64,000 nt of DNA from Streptomyces xantholiticus. GTDB lineage: Bacteria > Actinomycetota > Actinomycetes > Streptomycetales > Streptomycetaceae. Each line of letters starts with the position of its first letter. Position 1 is the stretch's first letter. The notes under the pieces are model-generated. The model saw only the letters and a list, made by a program, of their open reading frames with translations, had not been told where the DNA came from and did not search any database. Of the stretch, positions 25,623-37,346 are shown piece after piece. The DNA lies in the NCBI RefSeq assembly GCF_014651015.1, contig NZ_BMWB01000008.1, forward strand, positions 186,001 through 250,000, in the 5' to 3' direction. The position numbers were made by a program, and so were the translations under genes.

Positions 25623-28379
25623 GTGCGCACCAGCGAGGAGATCTACCACCGCATCCGCTGGGACGCGCGCTTCGACCCGGCCCGCTTCGTGATCGGCGTG
25701 CGCCGGCGGGAGGCCGCACCCAAGCGGATGCCGCTGTCGGCGTTCGTGCCCGGCGGCGACATCCCCTGGCACAGGGTGCTGTTCTTCGAGGCGGACGGCG
25801 AACTCGTCTGGGACCGGGCGACGGGCGTGGACCGCATCGACGACACCGGGGCCGGGCGGGTGCGGGAGGCGCGCCGGCTGCGGGCGCCGTTCTTCACGGC
25901 ACGGACGCCGTACGTGTGGGACCGCGACGGCTGGGTGCCCGCGCACACACCGAAGGGAGTCGCGGGCGGCCTGCGCGTCCTGACCTGGAACACCCTGTGG
26001 GACCGGTACGACTCCGACCGCATCGACACCGCGCTGCGCCGCCCGCTGCTGATCGACGCCCTGCGCGACGCCGACGCGGACGTCATCGCGCTCCAGGAGG
26101 TCGAGCCGGAGCTGCTCGTCATGCTGCTGCGAACGCCGTGGGTGCGTGACGGGTACACGCTCGCGACCGATCCGGCCGGCCGTGACATCGACGAATGCGG
26201 GCTGCTGCTGCTCAGCCGACTGCCGGTACGGGAGGTGGGCCACCACGCCCTCGGGCCGCACAAGGCGGTCGGCGCGATCGTCGTCGACACGATCGCCGGC
26301 CCGGTCACGATCGCCGCCACGCATCTCAGCAGCGACCACTCGGACGACGGCGAGGTACGGCGGGAGGCCGAACTGGCCCGCATCGCCGAGGGGCTGGCGG
26401 CCTTGGCCGGTGACGTGATCCTCGTCGGGGACTTCAACGACGGCACGGACGCGCCGCAGACGACGCTCGGTATGCGCGACGCGTGGAGCGAGGTGCACGG
26501 CCCCGCCGACACGACCCCCACCTTCGCCCCTGCCGCCAACCCGCTGGCCGCTGTCTCCTCCCGGTCCGGGCGGGCGGCGCGGCTGGACCGGGTGCTGCTG
26601 CGGGCGGACGGCCTGGTCACCGAGTCGGCGGAGCTGCTCGGCGAGACCCCGACCGCCGGGGGTCTGCACGTCTCCGACCACTACGGCGTGGCGGTCGACC
26701 TCGGCCCGGTGCACGAGGGGCGGCGTGTTCTCGGCGTACGGCCGACGGCCCGTACCGCCGTGGCGTGGATCCCGCCCGCCGGGCTGTGGGCGCCGATCCA
26801 GGACATCCGCCGGGACCACGACCCGCAGATCCACCGCTGGCCGCCGCACGTCAACGTGCTCTTCGGTTTCGTACCGGAGTGCGACTTCGACGCCGCGCTC
26901 CCCCTGCTCACGGAGGCGGTGTCGGCCGTCGCACCGTTCACCGCCCGTCTGGAGGGCGTGCACAGCTTCGGCCACCGCGAGGACGCGACGGTGTGGCTCG
27001 ACCCGGCGGCGGCCGGCGATCAGCCGTGGCAGGAGCTTCGGCGGGCTCTGGAGCAGCGGTTTCCCCGCTGCCGTGGCCGCCATGAGGGCTTCACGCCTCA
27101 TCTGAGCCTGGGCCGGACGACGGAACCGCAGCGGCTCACCGCCGAGTGCGAGACCCGTCTGCCTCCGCTCTCCGCCCCCGTGGGCGAGCTGGTTCTCCTG
27201 TCGCGCCGCGGCGGCGAGCCGATGCGGGTTCGGGCGACGGTGGTGCTGGGGACGGGTGAGGTGCGCTGGGCGCCGGAGGCGGCGGATCCGGGCCCCGGCG
27301 CCGGGGCCGAGGGCGGTGACGCTCCCCGGATCGCTCGCCGCGTCGCCGGCGCGCTGCCCGAGGGTGCGGTCCACGTCGTCGGCTCGCGCCGGATGGGCTG
27401 CGAGCTGCCCGGTGCGGACCTGGACCTCGTCGCGGCGCTGCCCGGAACGGACGAACTCGCGTCCGTGCGAGCCCGGTTGACGGCCGCCCTGCCCGAGGCG
27501 ACGGGTGTACGGGAGGTGATCGGTGCCCGCGTCCCGGGGCTGCGGCTGAGCATCGACGGCCTGGACGTCGATCTGGCCGTCGTCGCCACCGGCACGGCCG
27601 ATCCGGCAGAAGCGGTCGGCCGGCGGGCCGAGTTGGGCGAGGACGCGGCGATCGCGCTGAGCGCAGTGAGCGACGCGGACGCGCTGCTCGCCTCCGTCGG
27701 CGAGCAGCGCGAGGCGTTCACGCGCCTGACCCGGCAGGTCAAGACGTGGGCGAAGGCCCGCGGTCTGGACTCGGCCCCGTTCGGCGGGCTCCCTGGCCTC
27801 GCCTGGTCCGTACTCGCGGCCCGTACGGTCCGGGAGGCCGGCGACCTGCCGTCCGACGAACTGCTCCGCCACTTCTTCGCCACCTGGGCCGCCTGGGACT
27901 GGCGCGAGCCGATCGGCGACGGCCCGGCCCGCCCTGACTTGCCGGTCACGGTCCTGACCCCGAGCGAGCCGGTGCGCCCCTGCTCCGACCAGGTCACTTC
28001 CGGCATGCGGGACCTGCTCACCCAGGAGCTGTTCCACGCCTGGGAGCTCCTCGGCGAGGACCGACCTACAGGCGAGCTGCTCACCCCTCCCCCGCTGCAC
28101 CGCCGCCACGCGGCCTGGGCGGTCGTGACCGTGGCCGACCCGGCGGAGGAGGGCCGGGTCCGCGGCAGGATGCGCGCGCTGCTGACGGCCCTGCCCGAGC
28201 AGGGCGTCCACGCCTGGCCCCGGCCGTTCACCACCGTCCCCGTCCGCTACGCGATCGGCCTCGGCCCGACCCCGCCCGGCCGGGAGCGCCTGGCGGAGAT
28301 CGCGGCCCCGTGGCTGAAGGGGTTCGCGCACACGACGGTGGCCCATGCGGGCGCCGGCGAGGTACCGACCCTCATGTAG
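25623..28379 (+). CDS. Multidomain RNA end-processing protein: MJ1316 - EEP - 2H phosphoesterase - poly(A)-polymerase-like nucleotidyltransferase
   Basis: 918 aa, GTG start after GGAGGAG, 2 nt from the ligase-kinase gene. Residues about 1-75 (EEIYHRIRWDARFDPARFVIG, DIPWHRV, LVWDR) match the MJ1316/DUF504 domain, proposed to recognise cyclic RNA ends. About 115-360 is an endonuclease/exonuclease/phosphatase fold: TWNTLW 121-126, LQEVE 157-161, THLSS, GDFND 269-273, SDHYG 351-355. About 370-545 is a 2H phosphoesterase with HVNV at 409-412 and HLSL at 493-496. About 565-918 is a nucleotidyltransferase: GS at 587-588, DLD at 599-601, third Asp near 648-650. Its KTWAKARGLDSAPFGGLPG segment (707-725) resembles the eukaryotic poly(A) polymerase central domain. 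Predicted role: heal and extend RNA ends before ligation. Confidence 0.85.
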   Translation: MRTSEEIYHRIRWDARFDPARFVIGVRRREAAPKRMPLSAFVPGGDIPWHRVLFFEADGELVWDRATGVDRIDDTGAGRVREARRLRAPFFTARTPYVWDRDGWVPAHTPKGVAGGLRVLTWNTLWDRYDSDRIDTALRRPLLIDALRDADADVIALQEVEPELLVMLLRTPWVRDGYTLATDPAGRDIDECGLLLLSRLPVREVGHHALGPHKAVGAIVVDTIAGPVTIAATHLSSDHSDDGEVRREAELARIAEGLAALAGDVILVGDFNDGTDAPQTTLGMRDAWSEVHGPADTTPTFAPAANPLAAVSSRSGRAARLDRVLLRADGLVTESAELLGETPTAGGLHVSDHYGVAVDLGPVHEGRRVLGVRPTARTAVAWIPPAGLWAPIQDIRRDHDPQIHRWPPHVNVLFGFVPECDFDAALPLLTEAVSAVAPFTARLEGVHSFGHREDATVWLDPAAAGDQPWQELRRALEQRFPRCRGRHEGFTPHLSLGRTTEPQRLTAECETRLPPLSAPVGELVLLSRRGGEPMRVRATVVLGTGEVRWAPEAADPGPGAGAEGGDAPRIARRVAGALPEGAVHVVGSRRMGCELPGADLDLVAALPGTDELASVRARLTAALPEATGVREVIGARVPGLRLSIDGLDVDLAVVATGTADPAEAVGRRAELGEDAAIALSAVSDADALLASVGEQREAFTRLTRQVKTWAKARGLDSAPFGGLPGLAWSVLAARTVREAGDLPSDELLRHFFATWAAWDWREPIGDGPARPDLPVTVLTPSEPVRPCSDQVTSGMRDLLTQELFHAWELLGEDRPTGELLTPPPLHRRHAAWAVVTVADPAEEGRVRGRMRALLTALPEQGVHAWPRPFTTVPVRYAIGLGPTPPGRERLAEIAAPWLKGFAHTTVAHAGAGEVPTLM

Positions 28380-28757
28380 GGACATGCCGGGCGCTGCGGC
28401 TGCCGGTCGTGGCCCCGCGTTCTGGCCGACTGCCGTTGCCCGACGGTTCCACGGCACCTGCCGCCGCCCTGCTCCGTGCCCTCACGCTCCCGCCCACTGC
28501 CACGGCCGCCACATCCCCCGGCGCCCGTACCCGCAGCCGATCATCGGCGGCGACTGTGCCCGGGACGCCCCTCGCGCGGCCCGCTCGGGAGTGCCGAACT
28601 ACACGTGGACGTCGAGGCAACCTCACCCCTCGAACGGTCGTCTAGTCATACGCGGAACCGGTGCTGACCAGCCCCTTCCGCGTTCCAGGGGAGATCAGGG
28701 TACGCAGACGGGGGCGACGCCCGGCCGCTGCGGGGGGAAGCGGACGGAGCACGACAA
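28380..28757. other. Intergenic region without recognised features
   Basis: 378 bp between the RNA-repair pair and the PIG-L gene. Frames through it lack codon bias or homology that I recognise. It should hold the promoter of the gene at 28758, but I could not pick one with confidence. Confidence 0.6.
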
Positions 28758-30935
28758 GTGAACGAGAGAGCTGTGTCCGGGCTGCGCCCTGCCACGAACC
28801 GGCCCCGCCGGCGCAGCGTCGTCGCGGCGATGACCGCCTTGGCGGCGGCTGCCTCCACCACCCTCACCTCATGTTCCGTGCCGGCGCCGCGGCGGACCGG
28901 TCCGGTCGCCGATCCCGCGCCCGGGATGCCCATCGCCACCTCCCGGCGGGCGCAGCTGATGCAGATCCTCGCGCACCCGGACGACGACCTGTACTTCATG
29001 AACCCGGACGCCCAGCAGATCCTGGACTCCGGTGTACCGCTGGTCTGCGTCTACGTCACGGCGGGCGAGCACAACGGCATGAACCACATACCGGGGCGGG
29101 ACGACGCTCCCGCCGACAAGGGCGCCTACTCCTCCGCCCGCCATCAAGGCCTGCGCCAGGCCTACGCCAGCCTGCTCGGTCTGGACAAGTTCACGGAGTG
29201 GCAGAAGGGCGTCGCCACGCTCCGCGGCGACCGGCGGGCGGAGATCAACACGCTCGCCGACGGCAACCGCCGCGTCGAGCTGATCTTCCTCAATCTCGCG
29301 ATGCACGCCCCGCGCCGCTGGATGGCCCTGCCGAGCCTCTGGCACGACCGTGCGCTGAGCGTACGGACGGCGATCGCCGACGACTCGCCCGTCCGCAGGG
29401 CCGACAACTACGACTACGACGAGCTCATAGACGTCCTCGTGGGTCTGATGGAGCGGTACCGGCCGACCGTGATCCACACCCTCGACCCGGACCCGGACAT
29501 CCAGTTCAGCGACGAGGCGACCCGCAAACGCGACAGCGAGCAGCCCGGCTTCTCGGACCACGCCGACCACACGGCCGTCGCCTCCTTCAGCTGGGCGGCC
29601 ATGGTGCGCTGGGTCGCCGAGAGCACCAAGGACGGCGGCGGGATACCGGCCTTCGTCGCCACCGCCTTCCGCGGCTACTACAACCGCCACTGGCCGAAGA
29701 ACCTGCCGCAGCAGGTGATCGAGCGGAAGGCCGCGAACCTGGTCCCGTACGGCGGTGATCCCGACTGGGAATGCGGCAACAGCGGAGGGTGCGGCGACTA
29801 CAACGTCGGCGGCGGGCGGCCCCTGACCAACAAGAAGGGCTGGGTGCGGTCCACGCACCACCGTTATCCCGGCCCACGCCCGGCTGTCGCCACCGATCTT
29901 GACGGCCGGCTCGTCGCCTACGGCGTCCTGGGGCTGCGTGCCGTGCGCTGGCGGGAGACCGAGCGGGGCAGCGGGATCTGGGGCGAGCCGGACGACCTCG
30001 GCGGCGGTCCGCTCGCGCCCGCACTGGGGACGACGGCCCTGTCGGACGGCCGTCGGCTGATCTTCGCCCTGCGGTTCTCCGGGATCAGCGGCCACAGAGG
30101 GGGCAACTCGCGGGAGATCGTGCTGCTCGAGCAGCGCACCCCGGGCGGGGAGTTCCACGCCTGGCGGGGACTCGGGAACCCGGAACGCTCCGACGGCCGC
30201 GGACGGCGCATCGGCGTGCCGGTGGCCGTGGCCGCGCCCGACGGACAGGTCCATCTGTTCGTGCGCAACGCGGACAAGGGCGTGAGCACCCGGGTCCGTG
30301 ACGCGAACGGCGGCTGGAGCACCTGGCGGGCCCTGGACGGGGACGCCGAGGTCCAGGACGGTCTGACCACTCTCGTCGACGGCGCGGGCCGGATCCATGT
30401 CTTCGGCACGGGTCACGACACGGTCCATCACTGGGCCCAGGACGCACGCGGCGGGCCGCTGCACCACCGGCCCGCCGACAGACTCCCGGCCGCCGTGGAC
30501 CGGCCCGCCGCGCTGGTCGGCGCGGACGGAACGGTGCAGCTGATGTACCGCGCGGAGGCCCCGTGGAAGCGAGAGGGCCCGGCCGACGCACGCGGCAGCG
30601 CGGCTCCCGGGACGGTCGTGTTCACGGCGGACGGCAAGCGGCTGGCGGGCATCCGCTTCGACGGGTACGGGCCGCTCGACGCAGTCGCGGCCCCGGAGGC
30701 CGCCGGGGCCCGCGGGCCGAAGAGCGCCGGGCCGCGGGGCCACGCCGTCGTGGGACGGGATCTGCACGGCCGGATTCAGGTCCACCACAACGGCCGGCTG
30801 CTGACCCGTACCACCGGCCCGATGTCCCTGGACGCCCCCGCGCCGGTCATCACCGGCGGGGGGCCCACCGTGGTGGGCATGGGCCCGGACGCCTACCCGT
30901 GGAGCTGGTCGCCCCGCCCGGGCACGGCGGGATAG
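28758..30935 (+). CDS. Secreted PIG-L family deacetylase with C-terminal propeller-like domain (probable lipoprotein)
   Basis: 725 aa. The N-terminus has a twin-arginine-like PRRRSVV, a hydrophobic stretch and a lipobox LTSC with Cys39, suggesting a Tat-exported lipoprotein. The PIG-L (LmbE-like) domain begins with AHPDDD at 72-77, the zinc-binding signature, and has the second motif SDHADHTA near residue 275. These enzymes deacetylate N-acetylglucosamine-containing substrates; the substrate here is unknown. From about residue 370, repeated units with W-x-x-W and D-G-R-patterned strands suggest a sialidase- or tectonin-like beta propeller, perhaps sugar-binding. GTG start at 28758. It is convergent with the amidase gene, with a shared terminator between. 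Confidence 0.8.
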   Translation: MNERAVSGLRPATNRPRRRSVVAAMTALAAAASTTLTSCSVPAPRRTGPVADPAPGMPIATSRRAQLMQILAHPDDDLYFMNPDAQQILDSGVPLVCVYVTAGEHNGMNHIPGRDDAPADKGAYSSARHQGLRQAYASLLGLDKFTEWQKGVATLRGDRRAEINTLADGNRRVELIFLNLAMHAPRRWMALPSLWHDRALSVRTAIADDSPVRRADNYDYDELIDVLVGLMERYRPTVIHTLDPDPDIQFSDEATRKRDSEQPGFSDHADHTAVASFSWAAMVRWVAESTKDGGGIPAFVATAFRGYYNRHWPKNLPQQVIERKAANLVPYGGDPDWECGNSGGCGDYNVGGGRPLTNKKGWVRSTHHRYPGPRPAVATDLDGRLVAYGVLGLRAVRWRETERGSGIWGEPDDLGGGPLAPALGTTALSDGRRLIFALRFSGISGHRGGNSREIVLLEQRTPGGEFHAWRGLGNPERSDGRGRRIGVPVAVAAPDGQVHLFVRNADKGVSTRVRDANGGWSTWRALDGDAEVQDGLTTLVDGAGRIHVFGTGHDTVHHWAQDARGGPLHHRPADRLPAAVDRPAALVGADGTVQLMYRAEAPWKREGPADARGSAAPGTVVFTADGKRLAGIRFDGYGPLDAVAAPEAAGARGPKSAGPRGHAVVGRDLHGRIQVHHNGRLLTRTTGPMSLDAPAPVITGGGPTVVGMGPDAYPWSWSPRPGTAG

Positions 30936-30948
30936 GCCGTGGCATGAC

Positions 30949-30988
30949 AGCGGGGTGTCACGGGGCCGAAGCCCCGGGACACCCCGCT
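30949..30988. terminator. Bidirectional terminator between the PIG-L and amidase genes
   Basis: An 11-bp stem (AGCGGGGTGTC and complement) continues into GGGGC-CGAA-GCCCC, a long near-perfect hairpin with a tetraloop. It lies between convergent genes and can serve both. Confidence 0.75.
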
Positions 30989-31014
30989 CGCCGTGTCACG
31001 GCCTGCGCGTCACA

Positions 31015-32115
31015 TCACTTCACGAAGTAACCCGTGATGTCCGCGATCAGGTCGACGCTGTAGGCGTTGTTGTAGAAGCTGACCCTGCCGTTGACGACCG
31101 GCACGATCACCAGGTTCGGCACGGTCTGGCCCTCGACCACGTTCAGGTTCGACGCGGCCGTACGGGTCGTACCGTCCGGGTACACCGAGATGTAGCTGGT
31201 GCCGGTCACCCGCGTCGCCGTCACGTTCAGCACCACCGCGCTGGCGTCGGCCGGGACGCCTCCGACGCCGGCGACCTTGAGCGTCACCACATCGGCCGCG
31301 CCCAGCTTCTCCTGTGGGACGCCGAGACCGACACGGGTGTCCATCAGGCGCTTCGGTCCGACGTTGTAGTGGAGCGCGCCTTCACTGCCGGAGGTGTAGT
31401 AGCCGGTGATGTCCGCGATCAGATCGACACTGTTCGCGTTGTTGTAGAAGCTCACCTTGCCGTTGACGACCGGCACGATCACCAGGTTCGGCACGGTCTG
31501 GCCCTCGACCACGTTCAGGTTCGACGCGGCCGTACGGGTCGTACCGTCCGGGTACACCGAGATGTAGCTGGTGCCGGTCACCCGCGTCGCGGTCACGTTC
31601 AGCACGACCGCCGTGACGCCATCCGCGGGGACGCCGTTCACACCGGCGACCTGAAGGGTCGCGACGTCCGCCGGGCCGAGCTTCTCCCGCGGCACGCCGA
31701 GACCGGTACGGGTGTCCATCACCCGCTCGGGACCGATGTTGACGTGCGTGGAGCCGTCGGCGCCCGTCGTGTAGTAGCCGGTGACGTCGGCGATCAGGTC
31801 GATGCTGTAGGCGTTGTTGTAGAAGTCGACCTTGCCGTTGACGACCGGCACGATCACCAGGTTCGGCACGGTCTGGCCCTCGACCACGTTCAGGTTCGAC
31901 GCGTCCGTACGGGTGGTGCCGTTCGGGTACACGGAGACGAAGCTGGTACCGGTCACCCGCGTCGCGGTCACGTTCAGCACGACGGCGCCGACGCCGGTCG
32001 CGGGAATGTCACCCTTGCCGGCGACCTGAAGGGTCACCACACCGCCGGGGCCGATCTTCGCCTGCGGCACACCCAGCCCGACCCGGGTGTCCATCAGCCG
32101 CTCGGGGGTGACGGG
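31015..32115 (-). repeat. Three tandem in-frame repeats in the amidase gene
   Basis: Three copies, offset by 372 and 375 bp (124 and 125 codons). The same GCACGATCACCAGGTTCGGC segment begins at 31101, 31473 and 31848 on the plus strand. Long blocks are identical at DNA level, implying recent duplication or gene conversion. Confidence 0.85.
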
Positions 32116-33639
32116 CACGAACTTCTTCGGGAAGGGCACCTTCACCGTGACGGCCGAGGTGACGGTCGTCTTTCCGGACTGGTGCACGGCCTTGACCGCC
32201 ACCGTGTGTGTCCCTGCCGGGAGGGTCGCCGACGCGCTGCGAGCGCTGCCCGAGGTCGTGGTGACGGGCGCGCCGTCGACCAGCAGCTCGAACCGGGTGA
32301 TCAGCGAGCTCGGGGTGCTCGTGGACCAGCTCAGGGTGACCGGCCCGGGGCTCTCGTACGCGCCGTCGACCGGCAGCGCTCCGCCACCCACCGAGGTGAC
32401 CTGGAGGTTCTGCACGGGGCCGGCGGCCAGCGTGCGGATGCTGGGCAGCTGCGGGTACAGCTTCATGCCCGGGCACTGGGTGTTGAAGCCGTCCCGGTGA
32501 CCGGAGATCTGGTTGAACGTGTACGCCTGCCCGGCGGTGAACTTCTGCCCGTGGTAATTCGTCTGGGTGGCACCGGCGACCAGCGTCGTCGTGCCCGCCG
32601 GGTCACCGCCGTACTGGCCCAGCTTGTAGGCGGCCATCCGGGCGGTCGCGGTCAGCGCGGCGTTCGACGCAGCGACGTCGGTGTAGTCGCCGATGACCGA
32701 GACGCTCGTCGACTCCGCGTTGAAGCCGTACGTGTGAGCGCCCTGGACGGGCTGGTCGATGCCGCCCTGGCGGCCCTCGAAGATCGTGCCGCACTTGTCG
32801 ACGAGGAAGTTGTAACCGAGGTCGCGCCAGCCGTTGGTCTTCACGTGGTAGACGTGAATGGCCCGGACGATGGCGGCGGACTCCGCGCAGTCGTAGTCGG
32901 CGTCCGTGGTGTGGTGCACGAAGACGGCCTTGATCCTGCCGTCCGGCAGGTAGATCGGTCCCTCGTTGTTCAGGCTCTCGTCGGCGCCCCACTGCGCACG
33001 CGTCACGACCGGCGGCTGCGGAACGGTGGACGGCGGGCCGGGGTCGATGGCGGGGGCCGCGAAGGCTGCCGGCTCGGCGTTCAGCTCGTCACCGCCCTGG
33101 TCCGCATCGCCGTCGGCGATCGGGTCGACCATGTCGAGGCGGAGCCCGGCCGGCAGCGTGCCGGAGGCCGCTCCGTCGCTCACCCGCACCTCGGCGCCGT
33201 CGGAGCGCCCCACCCAGACGGGCTCGGTCGAGCCGCGCTCCGCGGCGCGCTCGCCGTCCAGGCCGCGCAGATACGGCTCCAGGGCGATCCAGTCGGACCA
33301 CTCCCCGGTCTCCGCGCTGCGGGTACGGGCCTCGATCGTGCCCTTGACCTCGGCGTCCGCGTCGGTCCAGGACACACCCAGCATGCCGAACGGCTCGGTG
33401 GCACGGCGCGAGAGGGCGGCCTCTCCCCGGCCCTTGGACGTCAGGGCGAGCCTGTGCACCTCGCTCTTGACCGGGCCGGTCTCCTTCGCCCGGGCGCTGT
33501 ACGCCGAGGGGCCGTTCGCCGCCTGGTCCTGCGCTTCCGTTTCTGCTTCGGAGCCGCCTGCGATGCCCTGGACGCCCAGGACCGCCACGACACCGAGCGC
33601 CGCAGCGACGGCAGTGCCGCGCACTCGTCCCAATCTCAA
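31015..33639 (-). CDS. Secreted N-acetylmuramoyl-L-alanine amidase (PGRP/amidase_2) with three C-terminal repeats
   Basis: 874 aa. A signal peptide (basic start, hydrophobic 8-26) is followed by an approximately 180-residue N-terminal region. A peptidoglycan-recognition amidase domain follows (about 210-400): FVHHTTD with His242/243, Tyr276 in LGYNFLVD, GAHTYGFN, SGHRD with His381, and Cys389 in QCPG as the third zinc ligand. It should cleave the MurNAc-L-Ala bond. An Ig-like segment (about 410-505) leads to three tandem repeats of about 124 residues (LMDTR.GLGVP, VVLNVTATRVTGTS, NLVIVPVVNGK motifs). Start TTG 33639 is uncertain; a GTG five codons inside is possible. Confidence 0.85.
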   Translation of the reverse strand: MRLGRVRGTAVAAALGVVAVLGVQGIAGGSEAETEAQDQAANGPSAYSARAKETGPVKSEVHRLALTSKGRGEAALSRRATEPFGMLGVSWTDADAEVKGTIEARTRSAETGEWSDWIALEPYLRGLDGERAAERGSTEPVWVGRSDGAEVRVSDGAASGTLPAGLRLDMVDPIADGDADQGGDELNAEPAAFAAPAIDPGPPSTVPQPPVVTRAQWGADESLNNEGPIYLPDGRIKAVFVHHTTDADYDCAESAAIVRAIHVYHVKTNGWRDLGYNFLVDKCGTIFEGRQGGIDQPVQGAHTYGFNAESTSVSVIGDYTDVAASNAALTATARMAAYKLGQYGGDPAGTTTLVAGATQTNYHGQKFTAGQAYTFNQISGHRDGFNTQCPGMKLYPQLPSIRTLAAGPVQNLQVTSVGGGALPVDGAYESPGPVTLSWSTSTPSSLITRFELLVDGAPVTTTSGSARSASATLPAGTHTVAVKAVHQSGKTTVTSAVTVKVPFPKKFVPVTPERLMDTRVGLGVPQAKIGPGGVVTLQVAGKGDIPATGVGAVVLNVTATRVTGTSFVSVYPNGTTRTDASNLNVVEGQTVPNLVIVPVVNGKVDFYNNAYSIDLIADVTGYYTTGADGSTHVNIGPERVMDTRTGLGVPREKLGPADVATLQVAGVNGVPADGVTAVVLNVTATRVTGTSYISVYPDGTTRTAASNLNVVEGQTVPNLVIVPVVNGKVSFYNNANSVDLIADITGYYTSGSEGALHYNVGPKRLMDTRVGLGVPQEKLGAADVVTLKVAGVGGVPADASAVVLNVTATRVTGTSYISVYPDGTTRTAASNLNVVEGQTVPNLVIVPVVNGRVSFYNNAYSVDLIADITGYFVK

Positions 33640-33751
33640 GTTGTCCCCAACCCCTTAGTGGACATGTCACAGCTGACCCGCGAATGCTACGGGCAGACAC
33701 TGACACACCCCCTACCGGGGTGGGGTGTACCGACACGAGCAGGGCAACGGC

Positions 33752-33793
33752 GAGGGCCCCCGCCCCGCCGATAAAGGCGGGCCGGGGGCCCTC
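33752..33793 (-). terminator. Terminator of the str operon (after tuf)
   Basis: An 18-bp stem with one mismatch and a GATAAA loop (GAGGGCCCCCG arms). It is one of the strongest hairpins in the window, 41 bp downstream of the tuf stop. Confidence 0.85.
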
Positions 33794-33834
33794 ATATGAC
33801 GCTCCGTCCGGAGCGGCACAGGTCAGAACAACAA

Positions 33835-35028
<1,194 letters not shown>

Positions 35029-35104
35029 TGGGGTCCTCCTGTGGAGTGGTTCTGTACGCCTTACTCATCGGCGCCAGGTGATCTTTGCTGGGATGCCGGG
35101 GCCC

Positions 35105-35139
35105 GGGGAATTCCCTCCTGGATGCGGAGGGAATTCCCC
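35105..35139 (-). other. Perfect hairpin in the fusA-tuf spacer
   Basis: A perfect 13-bp stem (GGGGAATTCCCTC and complement) with a 9-nt loop. It may be a partial terminator, an RNase processing site or a stabiliser that allows separate tuf expression. Confidence 0.7.
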
Positions 35140-35181
35140 TTGTGGCTCCGGTGACAAGCCTAAAGCGTGAACCCGGGTGAG

Positions 35182-37308
<2,127 letters not shown>

Positions 37309-37346
37309 ATGGCTCAGTCTTCTCTCGGTCTCGATGTGGGTAGCGA

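Noticed and set aside
23671..25719. A 682-codon minus-strand frame over the S10 spacer and ligase gene
   Set aside because: It has no recognisable domains, mirrors the real gene and crosses the S10 promoter.
24303..28457. A 1384-codon minus-strand frame antisense to the RNA-repair genes
   Set aside because: It is the mirror of two genes with recognisable domains. Its own translation is Arg/Pro/Ser-rich with no family motifs, an expected artefact of high GC.
28869..30788. A long minus-strand frame antisense to the PIG-L gene
   Set aside because: The plus strand has signal peptide, lipobox and PIG-L motifs; the antisense product shows none.
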